A program made the position numbers and the translations under genes. 12,441 nucleotides of DNA from NCBI GenBank assembly GCA_039026555.1, contig JBCCMB010000078.1, forward strand, positions 1 through 12,441, written 5' to 3'. The notes under the pieces are model-generated. The model was given only the letters and a program-made list of their open reading frames with translations, made no database searches and had not been told where the DNA came from. Shown here one piece after another: positions 6,977 through 12,441 of the stretch (the first letter of the stretch is position 1; each line of letters begins with the position of its first letter). The stretch is from JBCCMB01 sp039026555. GTDB lineage: Bacteria > Pseudomonadota > Alphaproteobacteria > Caulobacterales > Hyphomonadaceae.

Positions 6977-7870
6977 AAAAGCTTCCAAGGCGGCGCGGGC
7001 GATCGGTTCGCCCCACTCTTGAACGAAATGGCCGCCATCGGGGATTTCCATCGGCTCCGGGCAGTTTTTGATGATGGCGCGCAGCTCATCCATTTGCGCT
7101 TTGCGCAGCACAGGATCCGCCATGCCGATCGCCATAAAGCTCTGCCCGGCCCAGTCATTGGACCAGAAATCGACCGCGCGAAGCGACGTATCTACGCCCT
7201 CCATATCAGGCTCGACCATCACCAATTGCGGAAAGCGCCGCACGCCCGCTTTGAAACGTTCATCCGGGAAGGGAGCGTTGTAGGCGCAGATCTCAGCATC
7301 GGACAAAATCGGCGTGCCGCGACTAAGCAGCGCGCCGACATCCAGATCCGGCGCCGTCGCCGCGTAGCTTTTCCATTCTCTGAACCCTTCGCTCGGCATT
7401 TTTCCAACCGCAAGAAAGGTGTTCATCGCAATGAGCCGGCTAAACCGCTCCGGCATATCTTGAGGTATGGTCAGCCCCAGCAAGCCGCCCCAATCCTGGC
7501 AGACGAGGGTGATGTTTTTGAGGTCCAGCGACTGGACCAGGGCGACCATCATATTGCGGTGAAAGTGGAAGCCGTAATCCGCATCATTGACCGGCTTGTC
7601 CGAACGCCCAAACCCGAGCCAGTCTGGCGCAATCACACGCGCGCCGGATGCTGCGAAGACAGGAATCATCTTCCGGTACAAATAGGACCAACTCGGCTCG
7701 CCGTGCAGGCAGAGAAAGACGCGGTCCGCATCTTTCGGACCTTCGTCGACATAGTGGACGCGAAGTCCCTCATACCCCGGCAAATCGTCGGCATAGTTCG
7801 GCGCGAAGGACCAGCCCGGAAGGTTCTCGAAACTTGAGTCCGGCGTTCTTAAAGCGGCGATTGTGGTCAT
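6965..7870 (-). CDS. dhmA: Haloalkane dehalogenase, type 1 (DhlA-like, HLD-I)
   Basis: This 301-residue cytoplasmic alpha/beta-hydrolase releases halide from haloalkanes to give alcohols. It follows Xanthobacter DhlA closely along its length: MTTIAALRTPD..., then LCLHGEPSWSYLYRKMIPVF with E58, then the nucleophile D126 and halide-binding W127 in CQDWGG. Next come cap residues F163 and W166 in GFREWKSY (DhlA F172 and W175), acid D252 in AIGMADPVL, and H281 in DGGHFVQEWGE. All catalytic and halide-binding residues are kept, including both tryptophans. The ATG at 7868-7870 is preferred over one 27 bases upstream because GGAG lies 6 bases before it and the protein then starts as DhlA does. Compared with DhlA, 11 cap residues are absent between the nucleophile and W166. 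The natural substrate is unknown. An epoxide hydrolase is unlikely given the halide-binding tryptophans. Confidence 0.93.
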   Translation of the reverse strand: MTTIAALRTPDSSFENLPGWSFAPNYADDLPGYEGLRVHYVDEGPKDADRVFLCLHGEPSWSYLYRKMIPVFAASGARVIAPDWLGFGRSDKPVNDADYGFHFHRNMMVALVQSLDLKNITLVCQDWGGLLGLTIPQDMPERFSRLIAMNTFLAVGKMPSEGFREWKSYAATAPDLDVGALLSRGTPILSDAEICAYNAPFPDERFKAGVRRFPQLVMVEPDMEGVDTSLRAVDFWSNDWAGQSFMAIGMADPVLRKAQMDELRAIIKNCPEPMEIPDGGHFVQEWGEPIARAALEAFGDV

Positions 7871-7933
7871 TTGGAACTCCAGCGCTTTCGTCTTCATATG
7901 AAACGTACCGCGCCGGCGTTCGTGCTAGAATAT

Positions 7934-7949
7934 TTGACGTCTGCGTAAA
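7934..7949. promoter_or_regulatory. Near-perfect 16-bp dyad upstream of the dehalogenase gene
   Basis: TTGACG-TCTG-CGTAAA: the two half sites match at 5 of 6 positions as an inverted repeat. It lies 63 bases before the dehalogenase ATG, where an operator would be expected. The layout is like the candidate dyad before the thiolase gene and like LiuR/MerR-type sites as I remember them; the assignment is inference. Confidence 0.4.
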
Positions 7950-7991
7950 GTGTCTTGTCGACGACATAAATCGGGATTTTACAATCACTGA

Positions 7992-8284
7992 TCAATTTCG
8001 TCGTGTTTCAGCGACATGTACGCCCGATCGGTCGTCGCGCGCGCCTTACCCGACAAGCTGGCCGATTTATTTGGCGGCTTTAGCGCAGCTTTTGACCGCA
8101 GCTGTGCTGCGCTTAAAGAGCGCTTCGCAGCGATCGCCTTCACAGCGCCATACGCTTTTGTCCGCGACAATGCGTTGGGCTTGCTCAAAAGGTTCGACCG
8201 TTTTTGCGACGAAGCTCCCACCGGCGAAGCGGGTGTGGCGACAGCGCGTGCGGCGGTGGCGACCAGGAGGCGGCGAAACATCAT
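7992..8284 (-). pseudogene. Decayed gene for a small exported protein (CC_3452-like family)
   Basis: A ribosome binding site (AGAGG) precedes an ATG at 8282-8284. The start frame gives a signal-like MMFRRLLVATAARAVATP, then turns to nonsense. Adding one base near 8225-8230 (GCTTC back to GCCTTC) restores TPAFAGGSFVAKTVEPFEQ with a natural A-F-A cleavage site. The reading then runs through RIVADKSVWRCEGDRCEALF and AVKSCAKAAK. This frame meets TAA at 8067-8069 and TAA at 8046-8048, yet beyond them it still looks family-like (IGQLVG, stop, GARDDR, ending ETRRN) and stops at TGA 7992-7994. The repaired length of 97 codons suits the family: a signal peptide, a WxCxGxxC block and a C-terminal CR(x)LAxxxG block. 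One deletion plus two nonsense codons argue for true decay rather than one sequencing error. The family's function is unknown to me. Confidence 0.65.
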
Positions 8285-8574
8285 TGGACCTCTGATCAGT
8301 TTGTTTATCACGCCCGAAAACCATTGTTACGAATGGGGAGGAAGCCGATTTTCAATCCGCGTCCAGTTCTTGCGATGAACACATGGAAATTGATCAGCAT
8401 ATTTTGGGGCAAGCAAAGGCGTTTCGGCAAAAAAGTGGACGGCGTTTACGGAGAGTCCAGCGGCCACCTTTCGGGTCAGGTGAGGGCGGGTGACCTTGCG
8501 GCGCCGGTTCGAGCGCTTTCGGCGCAGCCTATACTTACATTCAAAGACAAGATGAACGCTTGGGAGGCGTCGCG
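8285..8574. other. Intergenic spacer between the pseudogene and the acyl-CoA dehydrogenase gene
   Basis: About 290 bases with no credible gene; open frames here run on into the dehydrogenase gene in a wrong frame. It holds an 8-base palindrome CTGATCAG (8292-8299) just upstream of the pseudogene ribosome binding site, a small dyad CCATT/AATGG (8321-8336), and a plus-strand -10-like TATACT (8530-8535) with no convincing -35. The ribosome binding site GGGAGG of the next gene lies at 8562-8567. Confidence 0.6.
8530..8535 (+). promoter_or_regulatory. Possible -10 element for the acyl-CoA dehydrogenase gene
   Basis: TATACT matches TATAAT at 5 of 6 positions, 39 bases before the ATG. The -35 region (around 8508) is poor, so an activator or another sigma factor would be needed. 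Confidence 0.25.
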
Positions 8575-9849
8575 ATGGATTTCAACATTCCAAAGGAGAT
8601 CTCGGATTATTTGGCCGAGTTGGACGCCTTCATAGATGCCGAGATCACACCTCTAGAAACCGCCGACGACAACATCAGATACTTCGATCATCGCCGAGAA
8701 TGGGCGCGAACCGATTTTGAGAATGACGGATTGCCGCGTCCTGAATGGGAAGCCTTGATGGCCGAAGCCAAATCCCGCGCTGACAAGGCCGGGCATTTTC
8801 GGTTTGCGCTGCCCAGCGAATTCGGCGGTAAGGACGGCTCCAACCTCGCCATGGCGGTGATCCGCGAGCATTTGGCGAAGAGGGGATTAGGGCTGCACAA
8901 TGATCTGCAGACCGAGCACTCGATCGTCGCCAACTTCCCGCAGATATTGATGCTCCGCGATTTTGCGCGGGAGGATCAAAAACATCTAATTCCGGACGCG
9001 CTGGAGGGTCGCTTTCGTGCAACCTTCGGGTTGACCGAACCCGATCATGGCTCGGATGCGACCCATATGGAGACGCGCGCCGTTGAAGAGGTGCGCGACG
9101 GCGTGCCGGGCTGGCTAATCAATGGCCAAAAGATGTGGACCACGGGCATGCATGTCGCCACACACATGATGTGTTTTGCGCGCACCAGCGGCGAGGACGG
9201 CCAGGCGCACGGCATTACGTGCTTGCTTGTGCCGGCGGATGATCCAGGCGTGGTCATCGAAGAATATCTTTGGACGTTCAACATGCCGACGGATCATCCG
9301 CGTGTCTCGCTTAACAATGTGTGGGTGCCTGAGAGCGCGGTTTTCGGCCCGCCGGAAGGAGGATTGGCGCTGGCCCAGCATTTTGTGCATGAGAACCGCA
9401 TTCGGCAGGCCGCCTCATCCGTTGGCGCGGCATTGTATTGCATCCAAGAATCCGTTGCTTATGCGCGTGAACGCAAACCGTTTGGCAGACCCTTAGCGGT
9501 GAACCAGGCCATTCAGTTCCCGCTTGTGGAATTGGCCACTGAAGCGGAGATGCTGCGGCTTCTGATCTTCAAGACGGCCTGGGAAATGGATCAGATGTCT
9601 AAACCCGAGGTCGCGGTTCGCCTGTCGGACAAGGTCTCCATGTGCAACTACCGCGCAAACCGATTGTGCTGCGACGCTGCGGATCGAGCGATGCAAGTGC
9701 ATGGCGGAATGGGCTATTCGCGGCATAAGCCGTTTGAGCATATTTACCGGCATCATCGTCGCTATCGGATCACCGAAGGGTCGGAGGAAATACAAATGCG
9801 CAAGGTGGCGGGGCATTTGTTCGGCTTTATGGGCGGCGGACGCGGCTAA
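8575..9849 (+). CDS. Acyl-CoA dehydrogenase family protein
   Basis: A 424-residue FAD enzyme that oxidises acyl-CoA to trans-2-enoyl-CoA in the cytoplasm, the first step of beta-oxidation-type catabolism. The N-terminal helical domain (1-150) includes LPSEFGGKDGSN. The flavin/substrate segment is FGLTEPDHGSDATHMETRA (151-169), followed by WTTG. The C-terminal domain has RKPFGRPLAVNQAIQF, VHGGMGYSRHKPFEHIYR (375-392) and RYRITEGSEEIQMRKVAG. E401 of TEG sits where medium-chain dehydrogenases carry the catalytic glutamate. The long N-terminus and the HHRRYRITEGSEEIQ ending resemble the ACAD10/11-like group rather than classical short- or medium-chain enzymes, so the substrate is uncertain. The ATG at 8575 is chosen over an upstream in-frame TTG (8560) because GGGAGG sits 7 bases before it. 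It is the first gene of the plus-strand block and stands alone. Confidence 0.94.
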   Translation: MDFNIPKEISDYLAELDAFIDAEITPLETADDNIRYFDHRREWARTDFENDGLPRPEWEALMAEAKSRADKAGHFRFALPSEFGGKDGSNLAMAVIREHLAKRGLGLHNDLQTEHSIVANFPQILMLRDFAREDQKHLIPDALEGRFRATFGLTEPDHGSDATHMETRAVEEVRDGVPGWLINGQKMWTTGMHVATHMMCFARTSGEDGQAHGITCLLVPADDPGVVIEEYLWTFNMPTDHPRVSLNNVWVPESAVFGPPEGGLALAQHFVHENRIRQAASSVGAALYCIQESVAYARERKPFGRPLAVNQAIQFPLVELATEAEMLRLLIFKTAWEMDQMSKPEVAVRLSDKVSMCNYRANRLCCDAADRAMQVHGGMGYSRHKPFEHIYRHHRRYRITEGSEEIQMRKVAGHLFGFMGGGRG

Positions 9850-9905
9850 CCGGCGCTTGTTAGACCACCCCTTCGACATCCCCGGCAGTATTCAACTTTA
9901 AGGTG

Positions 9906-9920
9906 TATATTCCAAATATA
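9906..9920. promoter_or_regulatory. AT-rich inverted repeat TATATT-cca-AATATA
   Basis: A perfect 6+6 dyad with a 3-base spacer in an AT-rich island between the acyl-CoA dehydrogenase and response-regulator genes. It could be an operator, or a curved or easily melted DNA element. It lies some 160 bases before the regulator start. Confidence 0.3.
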
Positions 9921-9963
9921 TCAATCTAGTATTGGTGAAGTAAATCTGCCTCAATGAGTAATC

Positions 9964-9993
9964 TAGACTGTCCATTTAACGTAATTTTATGAT
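9964..9993 (+). promoter_or_regulatory. Candidate promoter of the response-regulator gene
   Basis: TAGACT (4 of 6 to TTGACA), an 18-base spacer and TATGAT (5 of 6 to TATAAT). It would start transcription near position 10000, giving a 5' leader of about 80 bases that contains the hairpin at 10036-10063. Confidence 0.4.
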
Positions 9994-10035
9994 GTGAGCG
10001 GCCATAGTCATAGAAGAAGGCGAGCAGGGCGAAGG

Positions 10036-10063
10036 AACGCCGCGCCTCGATATTCGCGGCGTT
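10036..10063 (+). promoter_or_regulatory. Stable leader hairpin abutting the response-regulator ribosome binding site
   Basis: A perfect 9-bp stem AACGCCGCG / CGCGGCGTT with a 10-base loop ends 1 base before the AAGGAA Shine-Dalgarno (10065-10070). No T-run follows, so it is not a simple terminator. It may tune ribosome access or protect the mRNA 5' end. Confidence 0.5.
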
Positions 10064-10078
10064 TAAGGAACCTCGTTG

Positions 10079-10669
10079 ATGAACACGTTGTTGGATCGAA
10101 ACCAGCTCGAACGATTACGGGTTCTCCTGCTCGACGACAGCAAAACCATGCGCGGCCTTCTGCGCGGATTGCTAAACTCCATGGGCGTGAAAGACGTGTT
10201 TGAGGCGGGGCACGCCGCCGACGCGCTCGAAGTCATCAAGAATGAGCGCCCCGACGTTGCGATCGTCGATTACCGTTTGCCTGATCTAGACGGGCTTGAA
10301 CTGACGACCATCCTCCGTCGCGGCGCCGACAGTCCCAACCGGTTCATCCCCATTATTTTATGTTCGGCGCATCTCAGCGTTCAGGTATTGCGCCAAGCGA
10401 TGAATTGCGGCGTGGATGAATTCCTCGTCAAACCCGTTTCGGCTGCGGACGTTCGCTCCAAATTTGAAGCGGTTATCCTCAAGCGTCGCGAATTCGTCGA
10501 AACGCCGACCTATTTCGGACCCTGCCGTCGACGCGGCATGGTGCAGTCCTATAACGGACCCTGGCGCCGCGCGACTGATGCGGAACGGACCGACAGCGCG
10601 AATGACGACGCGGATGAGGCTGATCAGTGGCTTGCGTTCAAAACGCCTGAACTTAAGACCTATAAGTAA
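10079..10669 (+). CDS. Receiver-only response regulator with a conserved-looking C-terminal tail
   Basis: A 196-residue cytoplasmic two-component receiver. Residues 13-135 form the REC domain: acidic pair D19/D20 in VLLLDDSKTMR, phosphoacceptor D64 in AIVDYRLPDLDG, switch residue S96 in IILCSAH, and K118 with P119 in FLVKPVS. All are intact, so it should be phosphorylated. No DNA-binding or enzymatic domain follows. The tail instead has RREFVETPTYFGPCRRRG (136-153) and an acidic, probably disordered stretch (TDSANDDADEADQW). Alphaproteobacterial receivers often carry a similar YFGPxRRR tail; its role is not known to me. The ATG at 10079 is preferred over an overlapping TTG at 10076, with AAGGAA 8 bases upstream. 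No histidine kinase is nearby, so the partner is encoded elsewhere. It may act as a phosphate sink, a shuttle or a protein-binding switch. Confidence 0.92.
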   Translation: MNTLLDRNQLERLRVLLLDDSKTMRGLLRGLLNSMGVKDVFEAGHAADALEVIKNERPDVAIVDYRLPDLDGLELTTILRRGADSPNRFIPIILCSAHLSVQVLRQAMNCGVDEFLVKPVSAADVRSKFEAVILKRREFVETPTYFGPCRRRGMVQSYNGPWRRATDAERTDSANDDADEADQWLAFKTPELKTYK

Positions 10670-10724
10670 TTTTCAAGGCTTAAAGCCGCTGGCCAATCGG
10701 GGCGATTCTTCCTAAAGATTCCCC

Positions 10725-11495
10725 ATGCAGATCAAAGAGCTACGCAAGAGGCCGATCCCCCCGACGCGTCCCGTCATGGACAAGAAAGTCGGCTTTAGAT
10801 CCGACGTTTGGATCGATACTCAATCGCCATATTTCGCGGAAGCCTGCGAGGATTTAAGGGAGACGGGCGTCGCCGGCGTTAATCACTATGCGACCCCATA
10901 CAACCCGCCCTATTTTCAAAGTGTTCCCGGCGCGGTGGAAGGACTTTATCTGCGCAAGTCGGTCGCGGAGAAAATCGTTTCGATCAATCAGCGTTTGGAG
11001 ACGATGGGGCTAGAGCTTTACCTGTTCGACGCGTGGCGCCCGCAGGCGATCCAGCGGCATTTTCACGATGTTTGGTTTCCCGCCTACCTGCGCGAACGCC
11101 ATCCGGAGTGGTCGGATGAAGAGATCGCTATAGAGGTCGAAAAATATTGGGCCGCGCCAAGTGATGGAGAGGCGTCTCCTGCGCCGCACGCGACCGGCGG
11201 CGCGACGGATTTGACCCTTCGCGTGAAGATGACCGGTCAGCCCTTATTCATGGGCGGTTTGTTCGACGATTTGACCGAAAACGCCCACACGGACCGATTT
11301 GAACGCCCGCCCGCATCCATGTCGGATGAAGAAGCGCAGGCGAACCGGCGGATCTTGTATTGGGTGATGTTGGAGGCGGGGTTTGCGAACAACCCCACTG
11401 AATGGTGGCATTATTCATATGGCGATCAGATGTGGGCGCGGCTTAACGACCAGCCCGCCGCACTATACGGCGCCTGCGATCCCACCGAAGCATAG
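10725..11495 (+). CDS. D-alanyl-D-alanine dipeptidase (M15D / VanX-DdpX family)
   Basis: A 256-residue zinc peptidase that hydrolyses D-Ala-D-Ala, as in peptidoglycan turnover or recycling. Recognisable parts are NHYATPYNPPYF (53-64), the substrate-binding block FDAWRPQAIQRHF (101-113) with R105, zinc ligands H155 and D162 in PHATGGATDLTL, and catalytic E226 with third ligand H229 in EWWHYSYGD. The usual SxHxxGxAxD motif has Pro in place of Ser here. No signal peptide is visible, so a cytoplasmic location is likely, as for VanX. It is longer than VanX (about 200 residues). The start lacks a Shine-Dalgarno, but no better in-frame start exists. It is 55 bases downstream of the response regulator and 9 bases upstream of a DUF1330-like gene, with which it is probably translated. 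No van resistance genes accompany it, so a housekeeping role is more likely than glycopeptide resistance. Confidence 0.9.
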   Translation: MQIKELRKRPIPPTRPVMDKKVGFRSDVWIDTQSPYFAEACEDLRETGVAGVNHYATPYNPPYFQSVPGAVEGLYLRKSVAEKIVSINQRLETMGLELYLFDAWRPQAIQRHFHDVWFPAYLRERHPEWSDEEIAIEVEKYWAAPSDGEASPAPHATGGATDLTLRVKMTGQPLFMGGLFDDLTENAHTDRFERPPASMSDEEAQANRRILYWVMLEAGFANNPTEWWHYSYGDQMWARLNDQPAALYGACDPTEA

Positions 11496-11504
11496 GAGAC
11501 ATCC

Positions 11505-11918
11505 ATGGCGATTATCGTCCCCACGCGCGAGCAGTTCAAAGCCTTTCGCGATTTGCCGCGGGATGCGCCGGTCAACATGTTAAATGCGCTAAAATACAAG
11601 CCTAAAGCGACATATGACGCGCCGCCTCCTTGCGGCGGGTCCCCCAACGTGAGCGGTCAAACCGCATACGAGCGATACAAGGTCGAGTTCCTGAAATACT
11701 TGCACAGCCGCGACGGGCGTATGCTTTGGGAAGGGACGCACGAGGTCTCGCTGATCGGAACCCATATGGAGTGGGACGCCTATTTCGTCGCCTATTATCC
11801 AAGCGCGCAGGACTTTATCGACATGCAGTTCGACGACTCTTATGTCGCGTCATTACCGCATAGAAACGCCGCGCTTGAGGACAGCATTTTGATGCGCTGC
11901 GCACCTGTTTCGAAGTAA
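11505..11918 (+). CDS. DUF1330-like dimeric alpha/beta-barrel protein
   Basis: 137 residues. The pattern PTREQFKAFRDLPRDAPVNM with LNALKYK near the start, YERY (about 55), MLWEGTHEVSLIG, WDAYFVAYYPSAQDFIDM and PHRNAALEDS near the end fits DUF1330 and related ferredoxin-like barrel proteins. Their biochemical function is mostly unknown. No catalytic residues can be assigned. No signal peptide is present, so it should be cytoplasmic. The AGGAG Shine-Dalgarno overlaps the stop codon region of the dipeptidase gene 9 bases upstream, so the pair is very likely translationally linked. Confidence 0.8.
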   Translation: MAIIVPTREQFKAFRDLPRDAPVNMLNALKYKPKATYDAPPPCGGSPNVSGQTAYERYKVEFLKYLHSRDGRMLWEGTHEVSLIGTHMEWDAYFVAYYPSAQDFIDMQFDDSYVASLPHRNAALEDSILMRCAPVSK

Positions 11919-12117
11919 GTCGCGCTAGGCAATATTTGCCGGGTTGGTTAAATGTTGCTTGGCGATTTAAGCCTTTATCCACCATGCCTAATTTTTTTCT
12001 TGCAACATTAAGAGAACAGCGCCGAATCAGGCGGTTTGGCGATGGTTAAATTAACGGCTCGGAAAGAGATAAATGGGGAAATAGCCCCGTGTCCCATCAA
12101 TCCGAGGAGCCGACGGA
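11919..12117. other. AT-rich intergenic regulatory region with short repeats
   Basis: About 200 bases with no gene. It holds a small hairpin GGCAA-TAT-TTGCC (11928-11940), an inverted repeat AATGTTGC (11951-11958) / GCAACATT (12002-12009), direct repeats GGTTAAAT (11946-11953 and 12044-12051) and TTGGCGAT (11959-11966 and 12036-12043), a T-run (11991-11999 region) and TTATCCACC (11975-11983), one base off a DnaA box. The ribosome binding site GAGGAG of the next gene is at 12104-12109. Most likely a promoter/operator region; I cannot assign a confident promoter. Confidence 0.5.
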
Positions 12118-12441
12118 ATGCTTAAAGACTTTATCAAACACATCGCTTCCGAAACCGGCCTGACGCAGAAGAATTCTCGTGTTGCGCTTGGGATCGTACT
12201 GAACGCCGCAGAACGACAAGGATCGCAATTTTCCGAGGAGCTCTACCGTAAGCTCCCCGGCGCGCGGACTTTGTCGGCGACAATCGGCGCAGATGTCGGG
12301 GCGGCGACGGGCGTTATCGCACGTCTAATCGAAAAAACCCCCGGCGGACGCTCGCTTGTGGCGGCCAATATGCTTCGCGACCTCCAAAAGGCGGGTCTCG
12401 GGCATGATCAAATCGGGAAGCTTCTTCCTGCGATCGGCGAC
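12118..12441 (+). CDS. Unknown helical protein, possibly DUF2267/DUF2780-like (3' end outside window)
   Basis: The ATG at 12118 follows GAGGAG by 8 bases and the frame stays open to the window edge (108 codons). The N-terminus MLKDFIKHIASETGLTQKNS, the helix ALGIVLNAAERQG, then QFSEELYRKLPGA and later helices (GVIARLIEKT, LQKAGLGHDQIGKLLPAIGD) recall small all-alpha domains such as DUF2267 or DUF2780. There too, a helix pair is followed by F(x)n(L/I)PGA. The match is from memory of the pattern only. No signal peptide or membrane segment is seen in the part present. The long AT-rich upstream region suggests its own regulated promoter. Confidence 0.7.
   Translation, partial: MLKDFIKHIASETGLTQKNSRVALGIVLNAAERQGSQFSEELYRKLPGARTLSATIGADVGAATGVIARLIEKTPGGRSLVAANMLRDLQKAGLGHDQIGKLLPAIGD

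Noticed and set aside
7985..8311. An intact 108-residue minus-strand frame covering the pseudogene
   Set aside because: Only its first part is meaningful (signal peptide). The rest is Lys/Ser/Ala-rich and out of phase with the clear WRCEGDRC-containing frame, so I treat it as a product of the frameshift.
8016..8378. A 120-residue plus-strand frame in the spacer left of the acyl-CoA dehydrogenase gene
   Set aside because: It is antisense to the decayed exported-protein gene, has no ribosome binding site and shows no family-like pattern.
8530..8575. TTG at 8560 as the start of the acyl-CoA dehydrogenase
   Set aside because: It overlaps the GGGAGG ribosome binding site that serves the ATG at 8575 with ideal spacing.
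10034..10063. GGAAC ... CGTT resembling the alphaproteobacterial general stress (EcfG) promoter
   Set aside because: The spacer is 21 bases where 16-17 are expected, and the bases are better explained by the 9-bp hairpin.
10725..11495. Glycopeptide (vancomycin) resistance locus suggested by the VanX-type dipeptidase
   Set aside because: No VanH-, VanA- or VanS/R-type genes are present, and Gram-negative bacteria commonly carry such dipeptidases for D-Ala-D-Ala turnover.
11975..11983. DnaA-box-like TTATCCACC, also found at 3397-3405
   Set aside because: Each is a single near-match (8 of 9). There is no cluster of boxes and no origin-linked gene, so a replication origin is not supported.

Overview
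The window looks like chromosomal DNA from an alphaproteobacterium, most likely a marine or aquatic relative of Caulobacterales, Maricaulales or Parvularculales. This is inferred from moderately high GC, the type of C5-methyltransferase, a stand-alone receiver protein with a YFGPxRRR-type tail, a remnant of a small exported protein resembling Caulobacter CC_3452, and a lipid-catabolism gene set. There are no rRNAs, tRNAs, insertion sequences, phage genes or CRISPR arrays. Nothing here is a clear new multi-gene system; the most interesting items are local.

Left part, all on the minus strand (1-7870). From right to left in transcription order: a type 1 (DhlA-like) haloalkane dehalogenase; an S9 prolyl-oligopeptidase-family lipoprotein; an acetyl-CoA acyltransferase (thiolase); a thioredoxin-fold TlpA-like lipoprotein; a C5-cytosine DNA methyltransferase; a Vsr mismatch endonuclease; and a large protein of unknown function that runs off the left edge. 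Candidate hairpin terminators follow the dehalogenase, the peptidase and the thiolase. The thioredoxin, methyltransferase and Vsr genes are close enough to be one transcript.

Middle (7871-8574). A decayed gene for a small exported protein lies on the minus strand (one-base deletion plus two in-frame TAA codons). It is followed by a roughly 290-base spacer that holds the divergent start region.

Right part, all on the plus strand (8575-12441): an acyl-CoA dehydrogenase; an AT-rich spacer with a hairpin abutting the next ribosome binding site; a receiver-only response regulator; a D-Ala-D-Ala dipeptidase (VanX/M15D family) coupled to a DUF1330-like protein; another AT-rich spacer with short repeats; and the start of an unknown helical protein that runs off the right edge.

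How the genes fit together: thiolase and acyl-CoA dehydrogenase point to acyl-CoA (beta-oxidation type) catabolism. The dehalogenase would supply alcohols from halogenated alkanes. Similar 16-bp TTKACG-N4-CGTMAA-like dyads lie upstream of the thiolase and the dehalogenase and may bind the same MerR-type regulator (inference). The methyltransferase and Vsr form a classic modification/mismatch-repair pair, with no restriction enzyme visible beside them.
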